DNA from: UBA4717 sp002404395
GTDB lineage: Bacteria; Bacillota; Clostridia; Oscillospirales; CAG-272
Direction of reading: 5' to 3'
DNA: 38,163 nucleotides
Assembly: GCA_937902275.1 (NCBI GenBank)
Contig: CALFNW010000106.1
Location: 1-38,163, forward strand
In this document: piece by piece, positions 1-7,286 of the stretch
Position numbering within the stretch: position 1 is the first letter of the stretch
Layout of the letters: each line of letters begins with the position of its first letter
The notes under the pieces: generated by a model
The model's database searches: none
Told to the model about the DNA's origin: nothing
What the model saw: only the letters and a program-made list of their open reading frames with translations
Position numbers and translations under genes: made by a program

Positions 1-65
1 CATTTTTTTACACATTCTTCATTTGGGGGCTTGACATTTAATAGTTAGTCTCCTTATCTCTTGAA

Positions 66-1193
66 CTATTGCTCCGACTTTCTCTTTCGACTCAAATTCA
101 AAAGCCGCGTCAGTAGGTTTACAAGCGCTTGCACTGCCGCTGAAAGCAGCAGCGCTCCAACCGTCGAAAATAACACAGCTATCGGAAAATACTTAAACCG
201 CGAAATCGGTGTCGCGACCGCTTCCCTCAGTCGGCTGTATATTAAATCGTCGGTTATCCAAGTGCAGATATACGCGGTAAAGGTAAGCGACGATATGTAT
301 GAAATTAAATTATATACCGCCTGCGGCATTTTCGGATACCGAACCGAATTTATTAACAAAAACAACAGAATTGCATTTAAAGTATTCTGAAAACTGCCGT
401 ATTCCTGCCATACACCCGATACGAAAGGTCTTGAATAGCTGTACAGAATGTTATATCCGCCCGACAACAGCAACGAGATCATAAAAAGCAATGCAAGCCG
501 CCCGGTCTTAAGCGCTTTGATATTCACATACCGCTTCAGATACGCTCCGAAAAAATAGTAGGTTATCGGATAAAGAAAGCTCCACCAATCCGGAACTATC
601 CCCGCAAAGGAATCGGCTGACCAAGGCTTTAAAAGCGCACCCGGAGTTTTCACATCAAATACATTAAGCATCGACGGCAGGACCGTCAGCACTGCCAATA
701 CCGCCGACAAACAAAGCGCACCGTTTTTGGAAGCGATCCCTTTACAGATCAGATTGAGAAACGGGATCAACAGCGAAAGTCCCAGATACATTTCTACATA
801 CCAACTGTATTGCGAAAAACTCAGTATGTTCCTGAGCGTACCCGCAAGTGTGAACGGCTCGTGCAGAAAAGCCGCACGATACAGCACAATTAACACCGTA
901 GCCAACGCATACGACAGGCAAAGCGGGATCAGCCGTTTGTAATGCGAAGCCAGCGACTTTACGTCAATACCGAGCTCGCGCTCCGACATCAAATATCCCG
1001 TGAGTAACAGAAACATCGGCACGCATATAACAAACAGGGTCCTGAGCAATACCATGAAATACATACACCCGCCGTAAACGGGCTGTTCATAAAAACCTGA
1101 GTTCAGAAAAAAATGCACGCACGGCACAAATATGAAGGCAACGATACGAAATATATCAAGCCCGATATCGCGTTCGTTTTTTGCATCTGACAT
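66..1193 (-). CDS. Membrane acyltransferase, acyltransferase-3 family
   Basis: A 375-residue integral membrane protein with about ten hydrophobic segments. It starts with the family's usual first helix (LDIFRIVAFIFVPCVHFF), in which the conserved histidine of acyltransferase-3 proteins (OatA, WecH, ExoZ type) is visible. The family transfers acetyl or other acyl groups to cell-surface glycans; the substrate here is unknown. It starts at ATG 1193 behind a clear GGGAGGA site. It lies 69 bp downstream of the diguanylate cyclase with no terminator visible between them, so it is probably the second gene of that operon and comes under the same invertible promoter. I infer that this could couple c-di-GMP level to surface-glycan acylation. 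Family assignment is firm; the substrate is not. Confidence 0.85.
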   Translation of the reverse strand: MSDAKNERDIGLDIFRIVAFIFVPCVHFFLNSGFYEQPVYGGCMYFMVLLRTLFVICVPMFLLLTGYLMSERELGIDVKSLASHYKRLIPLCLSYALATVLIVLYRAAFLHEPFTLAGTLRNILSFSQYSWYVEMYLGLSLLIPFLNLICKGIASKNGALCLSAVLAVLTVLPSMLNVFDVKTPGALLKPWSADSFAGIVPDWWSFLYPITYYFFGAYLKRYVNIKALKTGRLALLFMISLLLSGGYNILYSYSRPFVSGVWQEYGSFQNTLNAILLFLLINSVRYPKMPQAVYNLISYISSLTFTAYICTWITDDLIYSRLREAVATPISRFKYFPIAVLFSTVGALLLSAAVQALVNLLTRLLNLSRKRKSEQ

Positions 1194-1262
1194 GGCATTT
1201 CCTCCCGTATGTTTTTAATCCATGCTCGAAAAGCTCAGTGCGGCAACTTTTGAAGCATAAAC

Positions 1263-3554
1263 TTACCGTTCTTTGGCAAAGATCCACAGCGTGTCATTTA
1301 CCGCTTCGCCCTCTTTGCTCAGATTATACACGCTGAGCGTCACGGTTTCACCGTTCAGCTTTTTATAGCTTGTCCGTGAAACACTTCCGTCCGACAATTG
1401 CTTTTTCAAAACATCGTAATTCGCAAAGCTCATGAGCACTCTGTGATAATCGGGATTGACAGCTTCGCCGACATAGTTTGCAAATCTTTTGGAAAAGTTG
1501 CTGTCGCTTTCAAAACGTCCCGGATATGCCTTCGCCAGAATTATGTGCGATGTGTCATTTTCAAGTGAAATCCTCAGAATACCGCCGAAATGCGCCTTCA
1601 TCTCAAGCAATATATGCTCGATCTCGTGCGGCTCAAAAGCGCCGTGAATATAGCCGATGTCATCATCGCAGTATACGCTTGTCTGCCCTTTGCTCTGATA
1701 GTAATTTGCCTTTGAATCATACATTCTGCTCTCGGCTTCTTTTACTATTTCCTTGATTTCGGAACACTGCTCACGGTATGAAACACCTATCGCAACATGA
1801 TAATCAGTCCCGTCAAGCGCCGCAAGAAACGCTTCAACATTCGCCTTGACCGTCTCTTTTTCAATATTCCGTTCAAATACCAAAAATTCATCTCCGCCTA
1901 TACGATAGATCCTTTCGCCCGCAAATACCCGCTCAAGCGAATTCGCTATGTATATAAGCATCTCATCGCCGGCGGCGTGCCCCAAGCTGTTATTTCTGAT
2001 ATGAAGCTCATTAACGTCAATAAAAACGCAGGCAATATTCTCAAGCTTTTGTCCGTGCAGTTCCGACAGTGCTTTTTCGTATGCCACACGATTTGAGACT
2101 CCCGTAAGTACATCGGTCGTAGCTTCGATCTGCGTACGAGTCAAATGCTTTCTGTTGCGAACGGCAACCGAAAAGCAAACGTCTATCTCATCAATAAGTT
2201 GCTTTGCGGCATATTTGTTTTGGGGATTTACCACGCCGAGAATCCCGTTATCGTCATTATAAGTTATCGTCGAAAAAATAATTTCTTTGATCTTATGCGC
2301 AACAAAAAAATCATAAAGTCTTTTGTCATCAGACAATAGCTTACGGTCAGCGCTTATGTCAATAACGCACATACTCGCAAGTCCCTTGTCTTTTAACTTG
2401 CCCGCATAACGGAAAAGCTCTGCTTTGAACTGTTTTCTGTATGCCTGCGACAATTTTATATCGTCCGAATCGGTTGCGATGTAATCTTGGACCTCTCCGA
2501 ACTCGTCCATAAACATCGCCGAGCGCGACGCCGAGGCTTCAACGATCATCTGCAATGAGCTTGTAACATTCTGAGGCTTTTGATTTATTTCAAGCAACAG
2601 CTTTTTGATTTCCGATGCCGTATGTACGACCGCGCTCTTATACTTTTCACGACGTATGAAAGTATGAAAATACCACATAATGATAAGCAGCATCGCCGTT
2701 TGCGAAAGCAGCATAGCACCTATCACAATGTACATTTCGCGAAACAGATCCGACTCGTATCTGCCTAAAATAATTCCCCAATCATCGTTGAGACTTGAGA
2801 AAAAAACATATATATTCTCGTCTCTGAAAGACGATTTGAACGAAGAAAAGCCGCTCTGTTTTGTCATAAAATCATCGTAATGATGATCGTCTTCGTATTC
2901 TTTGCCTATAAACATAGACAATTCGCTCGGCTTTTCATTTAAAGTATCAACGATGAATTTGCCGCTCACTTTGTCATAGACGAAAAGCTGTGCATTAAGT
3001 TCATTCACATAATCCTCATACTTTTCGCTGATCGTATCAAGCGGAATGCCGCCGTACAATATACCTATCGTTTTCCCCTCGGATATGATCGGAGCTGCGC
3101 ACCTGACGATCTCTTTTTCTCCCAAAGTCAGATCCGTCATTCTTCCGCTCAAGTACATACCCTTTTCCGCTTCGGCTTCAAATGAGATCTTTCCGGACAG
3201 ATCAATGCTGCCGAGCCGTGTAACAAATGTGTTGTCGGGATTTAATATCCCGATAGTCGAAACAAGTCCTATGGATTCAAATGATTCAAGCATCGTATCA
3301 TATGACCTGCCGTCCTCATAAAGCGTTGCGGCAAAATTCGCCAGATTTATAAGGTTGCTTCTGTCGGCGCTGATCCTGAGCGATAGATCCTTTTCTATAT
3401 ACGCCGTTTCCGCGCGAAGCTCATCATATGCCTTGCTTTTTGCATCATGGCGAAAATAGGACAGCATCGCCGCAAATACAAGACATATTAAAATCATGGC
3501 GACAGCAGTATTGTGTGCTATATTCCGCTTTTTGCTTTCGTATCTTGTATTCAT
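1263..3554 (-). CDS. Membrane-bound diguanylate cyclase (sensor-GGDEF-PAS-like)
   Basis: A 763-residue protein. A transmembrane helix near residues 13-33 and a second near 278-297 bracket a ~240-residue extracellular region that looks like a double-Cache sensor. A cytoplasmic linker domain of ~170 residues follows, then a GGDEF domain (about 480-620) with an intact RIGGDEF loop at 553-557, and a C-terminal ~130-residue segment resembling the PAS-like modules of clostridial cyclases. GGDEF proteins make c-di-GMP from two GTP. The position of the RxxD product-inhibition site (just before the loop) reads FAGE, so the canonical I-site is missing and feedback inhibition should be weak. Transcription is expected from the invertible promoter at 3807-3835. 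The start at 3554 overlaps the stop of a five-codon leader. Confidence 0.9.
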   Translation of the reverse strand: MNTRYESKKRNIAHNTAVAMILICLVFAAMLSYFRHDAKSKAYDELRAETAYIEKDLSLRISADRSNLINLANFAATLYEDGRSYDTMLESFESIGLVSTIGILNPDNTFVTRLGSIDLSGKISFEAEAEKGMYLSGRMTDLTLGEKEIVRCAAPIISEGKTIGILYGGIPLDTISEKYEDYVNELNAQLFVYDKVSGKFIVDTLNEKPSELSMFIGKEYEDDHHYDDFMTKQSGFSSFKSSFRDENIYVFFSSLNDDWGIILGRYESDLFREMYIVIGAMLLSQTAMLLIIMWYFHTFIRREKYKSAVVHTASEIKKLLLEINQKPQNVTSSLQMIVEASASRSAMFMDEFGEVQDYIATDSDDIKLSQAYRKQFKAELFRYAGKLKDKGLASMCVIDISADRKLLSDDKRLYDFFVAHKIKEIIFSTITYNDDNGILGVVNPQNKYAAKQLIDEIDVCFSVAVRNRKHLTRTQIEATTDVLTGVSNRVAYEKALSELHGQKLENIACVFIDVNELHIRNNSLGHAAGDEMLIYIANSLERVFAGERIYRIGGDEFLVFERNIEKETVKANVEAFLAALDGTDYHVAIGVSYREQCSEIKEIVKEAESRMYDSKANYYQSKGQTSVYCDDDIGYIHGAFEPHEIEHILLEMKAHFGGILRISLENDTSHIILAKAYPGRFESDSNFSKRFANYVGEAVNPDYHRVLMSFANYDVLKKQLSDGSVSRTSYKKLNGETVTLSVYNLSKEGEAVNDTLWIFAKER

Positions 3555-3584
3555 CTTCTGTGTATCATCTTCTGTGTATCCTCC
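3551..3584 (-). promoter_or_regulatory. 14-bp tandem repeat creating a coupled five-codon leader peptide
   Basis: Two perfect tandem copies of CATCTTCTGTGTAT (plus strand) lie at 3552-3565 and 3566-3579, next to the GGAGG at 3580-3584. Read leftward, the first ATG (3568) opens MIHRR, whose TGA (3553-3551) overlaps the cyclase ATG (3554-3552) as ATGA. Ribosomes loading at GGAGG would therefore translate the leader and re-initiate on the cyclase. With one repeat unit removed, the same GGAGG would serve the cyclase start directly, so copy-number change by slippage could tune translation. The sequence is direct; the coupling is inferred. Confidence 0.6.
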
Positions 3585-3749
3585 GGCCGTAGGATCTATG
3601 CAATATGGCTTTTACGCTATCCACCTTACTTTTTCACGTTTTGTGATCGGTTAGTTTGGCATATCCGCATTTTCCTTGGCAAACTGCAGTGACTGCCCGT
3701 TGCACGAGCTTCAGTTAAATATATGTAATAAATAAAATCACACAGATGT

Positions 3750-3781
3750 ACAACATAATTTATATTATGTTGCAGTAAGGT
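3750..3781 (+). repeat. Left inverted repeat of invertible segment
   Basis: A 32-bp sequence that is the exact reverse complement of 4003-4034. Each copy contains its own dyad, CAACATAA and TTATGTTG around a 6-bp centre, which is the usual layout of a tyrosine-recombinase crossover site (two arms around a 6-8 bp spacer). The match stops sharply at both ends. This half lies between the promoter and the cyclase gene and would be in the transcribed leader in the present orientation. Confidence 0.9.
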
Positions 3782-3806
3782 AAGTCAAACTTATATACTT
3801 CTATAT

Positions 3807-3835
3807 ATTCTAACAAAAAAACGATGATTTGTCAA
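3807..3835 (-). promoter_or_regulatory. Sigma-A promoter inside invertible segment, facing the diguanylate cyclase
   Basis: Minus strand: perfect TTGACA (3835-3830), 17-bp spacer, TAGAAT (3812-3807), five of six to consensus. The expected transcription start is about 3800, giving a ~245-nt leader before the cyclase. A second, poorer candidate pointing the same way has TTGACA at 3866-3861 and GAGAAT at 3843-3838. No comparably good promoter reads rightward inside the segment; the best is TTGTAC with an 18-bp spacer and TATAAC near 3920-3949. Inversion should therefore remove this promoter from the cyclase and aim it, antisense, at the recombinase gene. Confidence 0.8.
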
Positions 3836-4002
3836 TAATTCTCACTGTTTTGACATTGTTTGTCAAATTCAGTCACCATTAAAGAAACATAACAGCGCAT
3901 ACAAATACAAGAAACAAATTTGTACGTCATAAAATTTGTGTATTATAACGAGCTTCGGTCTTTATGCAATACGAATATATATAAATCAGTTAAAAAGCAC
4001 AC

Positions 4003-4034
4003 ACCTTACTGCAACATAATATAAATTATGTTGT
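4003..4034 (+). repeat. Right inverted repeat of invertible segment
   Basis: Exact reverse complement of 3750-3781, with the same internal dyad. It ends 7 bp from the last base of the recombinase stop codon (4042), so recombinase and site form one compact unit. Confidence 0.9.
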
Positions 4035-4041
4035 CAGCACT

Positions 4042-4884
4042 TCAACATCTTAGCAGACCGAGCTTTTGGATCTGCATTCTGTGAATCTGTCCGCTCTCCA
4101 TCGTATATATCCTGGTCGTGTTCACGTTTGAATGACCGAGAATATCCGCCAGCCTTGAAATGTCCTTTTCAAGCGAATAATATGTTCTGGCAAACAAGTG
4201 CCTGAAATTATGCGGAAACACCTTAGACTTTGAAACATTTGCAGTGTCGCACAGCTTCTTGAGCATTCTCCAGATATTGGTTCTGTCAAGCGGCTTTCCC
4301 GTTTTGGTTGCAAATACCGGGAAGCCGCTTTTTATGTTGTTTTCCTTAATGTATTTCGAAAGCATCCTGCACAATTGCTTCGGCAAAATAACCTGACGCA
4401 CCTTGCCCTTGCAGTTTATAACCGCCCTTTCCGCTCTGACCGCTTCGACGCTTACAAACCGCAATTCGGAAATTCGGATCCCGGTTGAACAGATGGTCTG
4501 CATAAGCAGATACATTCGGCGGTCCTTTTGGCTTTTTGCCGTATTTAACAATCTGCCGTATTCGGCTTTGGTAAGCTCCCTATCCTGCCTCAGGAAGGTT
4601 TGCCTTTGAATCTTCAAAGTCTTGACCTTGCAGGAAAACCATTCGTTAAAAACAAAAAAATTGTTTAATGAAGATAACATGGAATTTACGCTTGCCGGCG
4701 CATAAGTTTCGATCAGCTCCTGCTTGTACTCAAGCACGAGCGATTTCTCCACACTCCTGCCGCGCATCCACTTCATAAAAGCAACAGTATCACGGATATA
4801 TTTTTCGACAGTTGCCTGCGCCTTTTCTTCGTTTTGCAAATAGCTTTTGAATTTCATTATTTTTTCACTCGTTATTGTTCTCAT
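4042..4884 (-). CDS. Tyrosine recombinase (candidate DNA invertase)
   Basis: A 280-residue phage-integrase-family protein. The N-terminal SAM-like core-binding domain covers about residues 1-95 and the catalytic domain follows. Catalytic residues are visible: Arg in TGIRISEL, Lys in CKGKVRQV, HNFRH (His-x-x-Arg), His in LGHSNVNTTRIY, and the nucleophile Tyr in the same IYTM segment. I place the start at ATG 4884, which has AAGGAGG 8 nt upstream; an in-frame ATG further upstream (to 4923) has no such site. The size and lack of an arm-binding domain fit a Xer/RecV/Mpi-like invertase rather than an element integrase. It most likely acts on the inverted repeats immediately downstream of it. Confidence 0.9.
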   Translation of the reverse strand: MRTITSEKIMKFKSYLQNEEKAQATVEKYIRDTVAFMKWMRGRSVEKSLVLEYKQELIETYAPASVNSMLSSLNNFFVFNEWFSCKVKTLKIQRQTFLRQDRELTKAEYGRLLNTAKSQKDRRMYLLMQTICSTGIRISELRFVSVEAVRAERAVINCKGKVRQVILPKQLCRMLSKYIKENNIKSGFPVFATKTGKPLDRTNIWRMLKKLCDTANVSKSKVFPHNFRHLFARTYYSLEKDISRLADILGHSNVNTTRIYTMESGQIHRMQIQKLGLLRC

Positions 4885-4966
4885 ATCAAACGCCTCCTTC
4901 AGACAAATTGCACCCTTATACACTCGTTATATCTCAGGTATATCAATGCTTAACGGAAATTCGGGC

Positions 4967-5036
4967 AAAATAAAAAGTCAGGAATGGTCTGCGGACAAGG
5001 CAGCGATTGCCCAAGTCGGTTCAGTCCATTCCTGAC
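4967..5036 (-). ncRNA. Hairpin RNA / transcription attenuator leading the recombinase gene
   Basis: From the predicted start (about 5036) the transcript opens directly with GTCAGGAATGG, which pairs perfectly with CCATTCCTGAC (4987-4977) 38 nt later. An inner GGCA/TGCC hairpin sits between the arms. The closing arm is followed at once by a U-rich tract (TTTTTATTTT, minus strand). The whole is a compact ~60-nt fold ending like an intrinsic terminator. It could be a free small RNA or an attenuator limiting recombinase expression. I do not recognise it as a known riboswitch class. Confidence 0.55.
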
Positions 5037-5042
5037 AACAAC

Positions 5043-5071
5043 ATTGTACTGTACAAAAAGAGCGTTGTCAA
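5043..5071 (-). promoter_or_regulatory. Sigma-A promoter of the hairpin RNA and recombinase
   Basis: Minus strand: perfect TTGACA (5071-5066), 17-bp spacer, TACAAT (5048-5043). The start predicted 6-7 nt downstream coincides with the first base of the hairpin at 4977-5036. The recombinase start codon lies ~150 nt further. Confidence 0.8.
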
Positions 5072-5161
5072 TACCTGTTATACAAAAAGTCCGATAAATG
5101 TCTCATAGCTGAAAGCAAGCGTAAACATTCATTTACAAAGCGGCGTCTCAGCCTTCACGCG

Positions 5162-5872
5162 CTATACCGCCGAGTCTGACGAATCCGTGCGCCGATTCAT
5201 CACTGCAAGCAGTCCGCCGAACATCCAAAGATTACCGAAAGCGATCCATGCGCAGGAAAGCGCGTTGATAAACTGCCGGTTGCCAAGCAGGCTCGGAAGT
5301 ACGGCGATGAGCATACCGATCGGCAAAGAGAACAACACGCACCATTTCGGACAGGGCGTCTGCCCCTTTGCAATAGCTTTGATCTGCGCCGTCGAAAGCA
5401 CCGCAAAAAATAACCAAAACAGCACTAACGCCGGCAGGATAAAATAAGTTGCATAACGCAAAGCCAGTTCATCCGCCAAGCCGTGTTTCATCAAAAATAC
5501 GAGCGCACAGGTCGGCACATGAAAGCCGCACGCGCCGAACATCAGATATCCGAATATGCCGGCGCGATAACTGTGTGCATATCCCGAAGAATACGGCACT
5601 ATCATCCGATATATGCCGAAATAAGCAAGTCCCTCAAACACCATGCCGAACAATCCGAGCAATGCCGCAACCAAAATACCGCGGTCTGAGGTTCCCGTAT
5701 ACGCCGAGAACATTCGCGGCAGTCCCGTAAGCGTTTCATCCTCTATGCCCCATCCGAGCATCATGTCACCGATAAAATGAAGCATGGATGCGAACAGACC
5801 GATCGCTAACAGTTTCCTGATACGCGGCATATCAAGCTGACGTGAAATTCCGATATCGTTAAAGTCGTTCAT
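5162..5872 (-). CDS. Uncharacterised six-to-seven-helix membrane protein
   Basis: A 236-residue hydrophobic protein with about six or seven predicted membrane helices, a short charged N-terminus and a polar C-terminal tail. It resembles uncharacterised DUF4386/DUF6796-like membrane proteins, but I cannot assign a family with certainty. Its ATG overlaps the stop of the upstream hydrolase-like gene by 4 bp (5869-5872, ATGA), so the two are translationally coupled and probably work together. No enzymatic motif is visible. Confidence 0.75.
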   Translation of the reverse strand: MNDFNDIGISRQLDMPRIRKLLAIGLFASMLHFIGDMMLGWGIEDETLTGLPRMFSAYTGTSDRGILVAALLGLFGMVFEGLAYFGIYRMIVPYSSGYAHSYRAGIFGYLMFGACGFHVPTCALVFLMKHGLADELALRYATYFILPALVLFWLFFAVLSTAQIKAIAKGQTPCPKWCVLFSLPIGMLIAVLPSLLGNRQFINALSCAWIAFGNLWMFGGLLAVMNRRTDSSDSAV

Positions 5873-6585
5873 ATGTTTTTTCTCCTATATCCGCAGTCAC
5901 AGTACGGACCGCCTGAAGCAAGCGTATATTCACGCACAAATTCCGTCGCACCGCCCGCCTCGCTCATTGTATAATCGAGCTGACACAACGCAGGCGTAAG
6001 CTCATAAAGTCCGAGCTTTTTCATAAGCACACAGATTCCGCATTTTGTAAAACGTCCCTCATAACCGCTTCCGTCTGGATATTCGTAAAAATCCATGTTC
6101 CACGAATAGGGATTACGGTCGGCGGCTTTCAGTGCGGCAGTCGCCTTCATTCCGGCAATATCTTTTTCCGTGTATTTGGTTTTCCCGCTCATGCGGCAAA
6201 ACCACTTCATCGGCTTTGTCATCATAGCTTCGGCATAGTATTTTGTCAGCCGTTCAACGTCCGGCCGCTTTGGCATTGCAAGAATGAACGCGCCTATCAT
6301 GGCACAGTTTACGATATTCATTTTGAAGCGATCGGCTTTTTCAAATTCGGGCAGAGTGCGGATTATTTCCTTGTATTTCGGCTTTGCTTTTTCGGTAATT
6401 GCGTTTGCTTCATCTGCGGTATAGCCGAACACCGCCGTCAATTGTTTCCTGAACGATCTTCCAAACAGTGCCCACATACCCATGGGCATACCCGCATATT
6501 TCATACCGATCTCTCCATTTCTCTCTGCATCCCGACCGTCAAGGTCATCGTATAAATGCAACACTGTTGCGCTTTTCATGCTCAT
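5869..6585 (-). CDS. L-2-amino-thiazoline-4-carboxylic acid hydrolase-like protein
   Basis: A 238-residue soluble protein whose C-terminal half carries the family's cysteine-rich pattern: CGICVLMKKLGLYELTPALC, then LDYTM, then ASGGPYCDCGYR at the end. These features match proteins annotated as L-2-amino-thiazoline-4-carboxylic acid hydrolases. In Clostridia most members have no proven role and may not act on that substrate. It heads a two-gene operon with the membrane protein at 5162. The ATG at 6585 lacks a Shine-Dalgarno sequence but overlaps the stop of a possible 22-codon leader ORF (6582-6650), and hairpins occupy the leader. Confidence 0.75.
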   Translation of the reverse strand: MSMKSATVLHLYDDLDGRDAERNGEIGMKYAGMPMGMWALFGRSFRKQLTAVFGYTADEANAITEKAKPKYKEIIRTLPEFEKADRFKMNIVNCAMIGAFILAMPKRPDVERLTKYYAEAMMTKPMKWFCRMSGKTKYTEKDIAGMKATAALKAADRNPYSWNMDFYEYPDGSGYEGRFTKCGICVLMKKLGLYELTPALCQLDYTMSEAGGATEFVREYTLASGGPYCDCGYRRKNI

Positions 6586-6587
6586 GC

Positions 6588-6643
6588 GAAGTTAGCTTTT
6601 GCTAACTTCATGTTTTCTAAAAAGCTGCACACAGGCAGCTTTT
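6588..6643 (-). promoter_or_regulatory. Tandem leader hairpins, one terminator-like, before the hydrolase-like gene
   Basis: Two perfect 9-bp stems sit just upstream of the start codon. AAAAGCTGC/GCAGCTTTT (6620-6628 and 6635-6643), read leftward, ends in five Us like an intrinsic terminator. GAAGTTAGC/GCTAACTTC (6588-6596 and 6601-6609, loop of four) covers the position where a ribosome binding site should be. A 22-codon ORF (6650 to 6582) runs through both hairpins and stops in an ATGA overlap with the gene. The arrangement suggests attenuation or translational control. Confidence 0.45.
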
Positions 6644-6805
6644 CGATCATCTTTACAAAGTCTTTTCATTCATCGCACTGTTGTACAAGCACACAAACAG
6701 AGCAATTTCACCACAATCATTACAATCTGAAACACCGCAAATTCAGGCTCCGCGCACGGCAAAGCAAACAGTTTCGGACTGCGGTAAAAATTTTTATACA
6801 ACTGT

Positions 6806-6834
6806 ATTGTATCACAAGCGTCAGAATTTTGCAA
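6806..6834 (-). promoter_or_regulatory. Promoter for the hydrolase-like operon, with upstream direct repeats
   Basis: Minus strand: TTGCAA (6834-6829), 17-bp spacer, TACAAT (6811-6806). Overlapping and just upstream of the -35 box are two near-identical 15-bp direct repeats (minus strand GCATATAGCAAAATT and GCATATTGCAAAATT) with 21-bp periodicity, i.e. on the same DNA face. The -10 overlaps an ATACAA/TTGTAT dyad. The ~215-nt transcribed leader to 6585 contains no recognised gene. Confidence 0.55.
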
Positions 6835-6982
6835 TATGCTTTTTAAATTTTGCTATATGCAAATTAAAACTACCCGAAATACGAACGTTTTCACGCAATT
6901 ATTGAGCGAGTGTATTCCTCAAAAATTATTTCATACCGCTTTATCTGCGGACTCTGCGTTATCTTTTTGACAAGCCGAGCCT

Positions 6983-7023
6983 AAAAAAATTGCACCCCGC
7001 CTCATTTCTGAGGTGGGGTGCAA
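6983..7023 (-). terminator. Intrinsic terminator of the rsgA operon
   Basis: A 15-bp stem (TTGCACCCCGCCTCA at 6990-7004 with 7009-7023, one G-U pair, loop TTTC) is followed on the minus strand by seven Us (6989-6983). It lies just after the GyrI-like fragment and probably ends the TetR-membrane protein-rsgA transcript. Confidence 0.9.
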
Positions 7024-7050
7024 CCTTTCGATCGCACCGGCGGATCTGAA

Positions 7051-7263
7051 TCATTTCTTTTTCACCGGATAACAAACTTCGGTAACAAATTCATTAGGAT
7101 CATTTGTTTCGTGCGGGCTGACGTGGTAGATATTGAACATCGGACCTGCGCTTTCATATCCGTTTGCATCGAGCCACGCGGCAACGGCGGCATACACTTC
7201 GGTAATCAGATGATATCCGCCTTTGAAGGTACAGCTTGCAACCGTAACCTCCGGCAATGTCAT
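7051..7263 (-). pseudogene. C-terminal fragment of a GyrI-like effector-binding domain
   Basis: Seventy residues matching only the C-terminal half of the GyrI-like/AraC effector-binding fold (usual length ~150): a G-Y-x-x-I-x-E-x-Y-x-A helix, the WLDANGYESAGP turn, then IYHVSP and a terminal beta-strand (FVTEVCYPV). It begins at an ATG with no ribosome binding site, 23 bp after the rsgA stop, with an in-frame stop directly upstream. It is most simply a 5'-deleted remnant. Translation by read-through coupling from rsgA is possible but unproven. Confidence 0.65.
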
Positions 7264-7286
7264 GAATTAGGCAAAATGCTTTATCA

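Larger units (their letters stand above)
3750..4034. mobile_element. Invertible promoter segment (inverton)
   Basis: A 285-bp noncoding block bounded by perfect 32-bp inverted repeats. It has a strong promoter inside, a tyrosine recombinase gene on one flank and a diguanylate cyclase on the other. This is the layout of phase-variable promoter switches such as those acted on by RecV in Clostridioides difficile, several of which control c-di-GMP-linked genes. Direct evidence is the repeats and the promoter; inversion itself is inferred. Confidence 0.85.

Noticed and set aside
31..59. Rightward promoter at the left edge
   Set aside because: The TTGACA is perfect but the hexamer 17 bp on is TTATCT, and no rightward gene follows.
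3585..3749. Possible c-di-GMP riboswitch in the cyclase leader
   Set aside because: A few short motifs (AAGGTGGA, GCGTAAAAGCC) recall the class I aptamer, but the conserved core and stems cannot be fitted.
3920..3949. Rightward promoter inside the invertible segment
   Set aside because: TTGTAC matches the -35 consensus at only three positions and the spacer is 18 bp; far weaker than the leftward promoter, so not listed as a feature.
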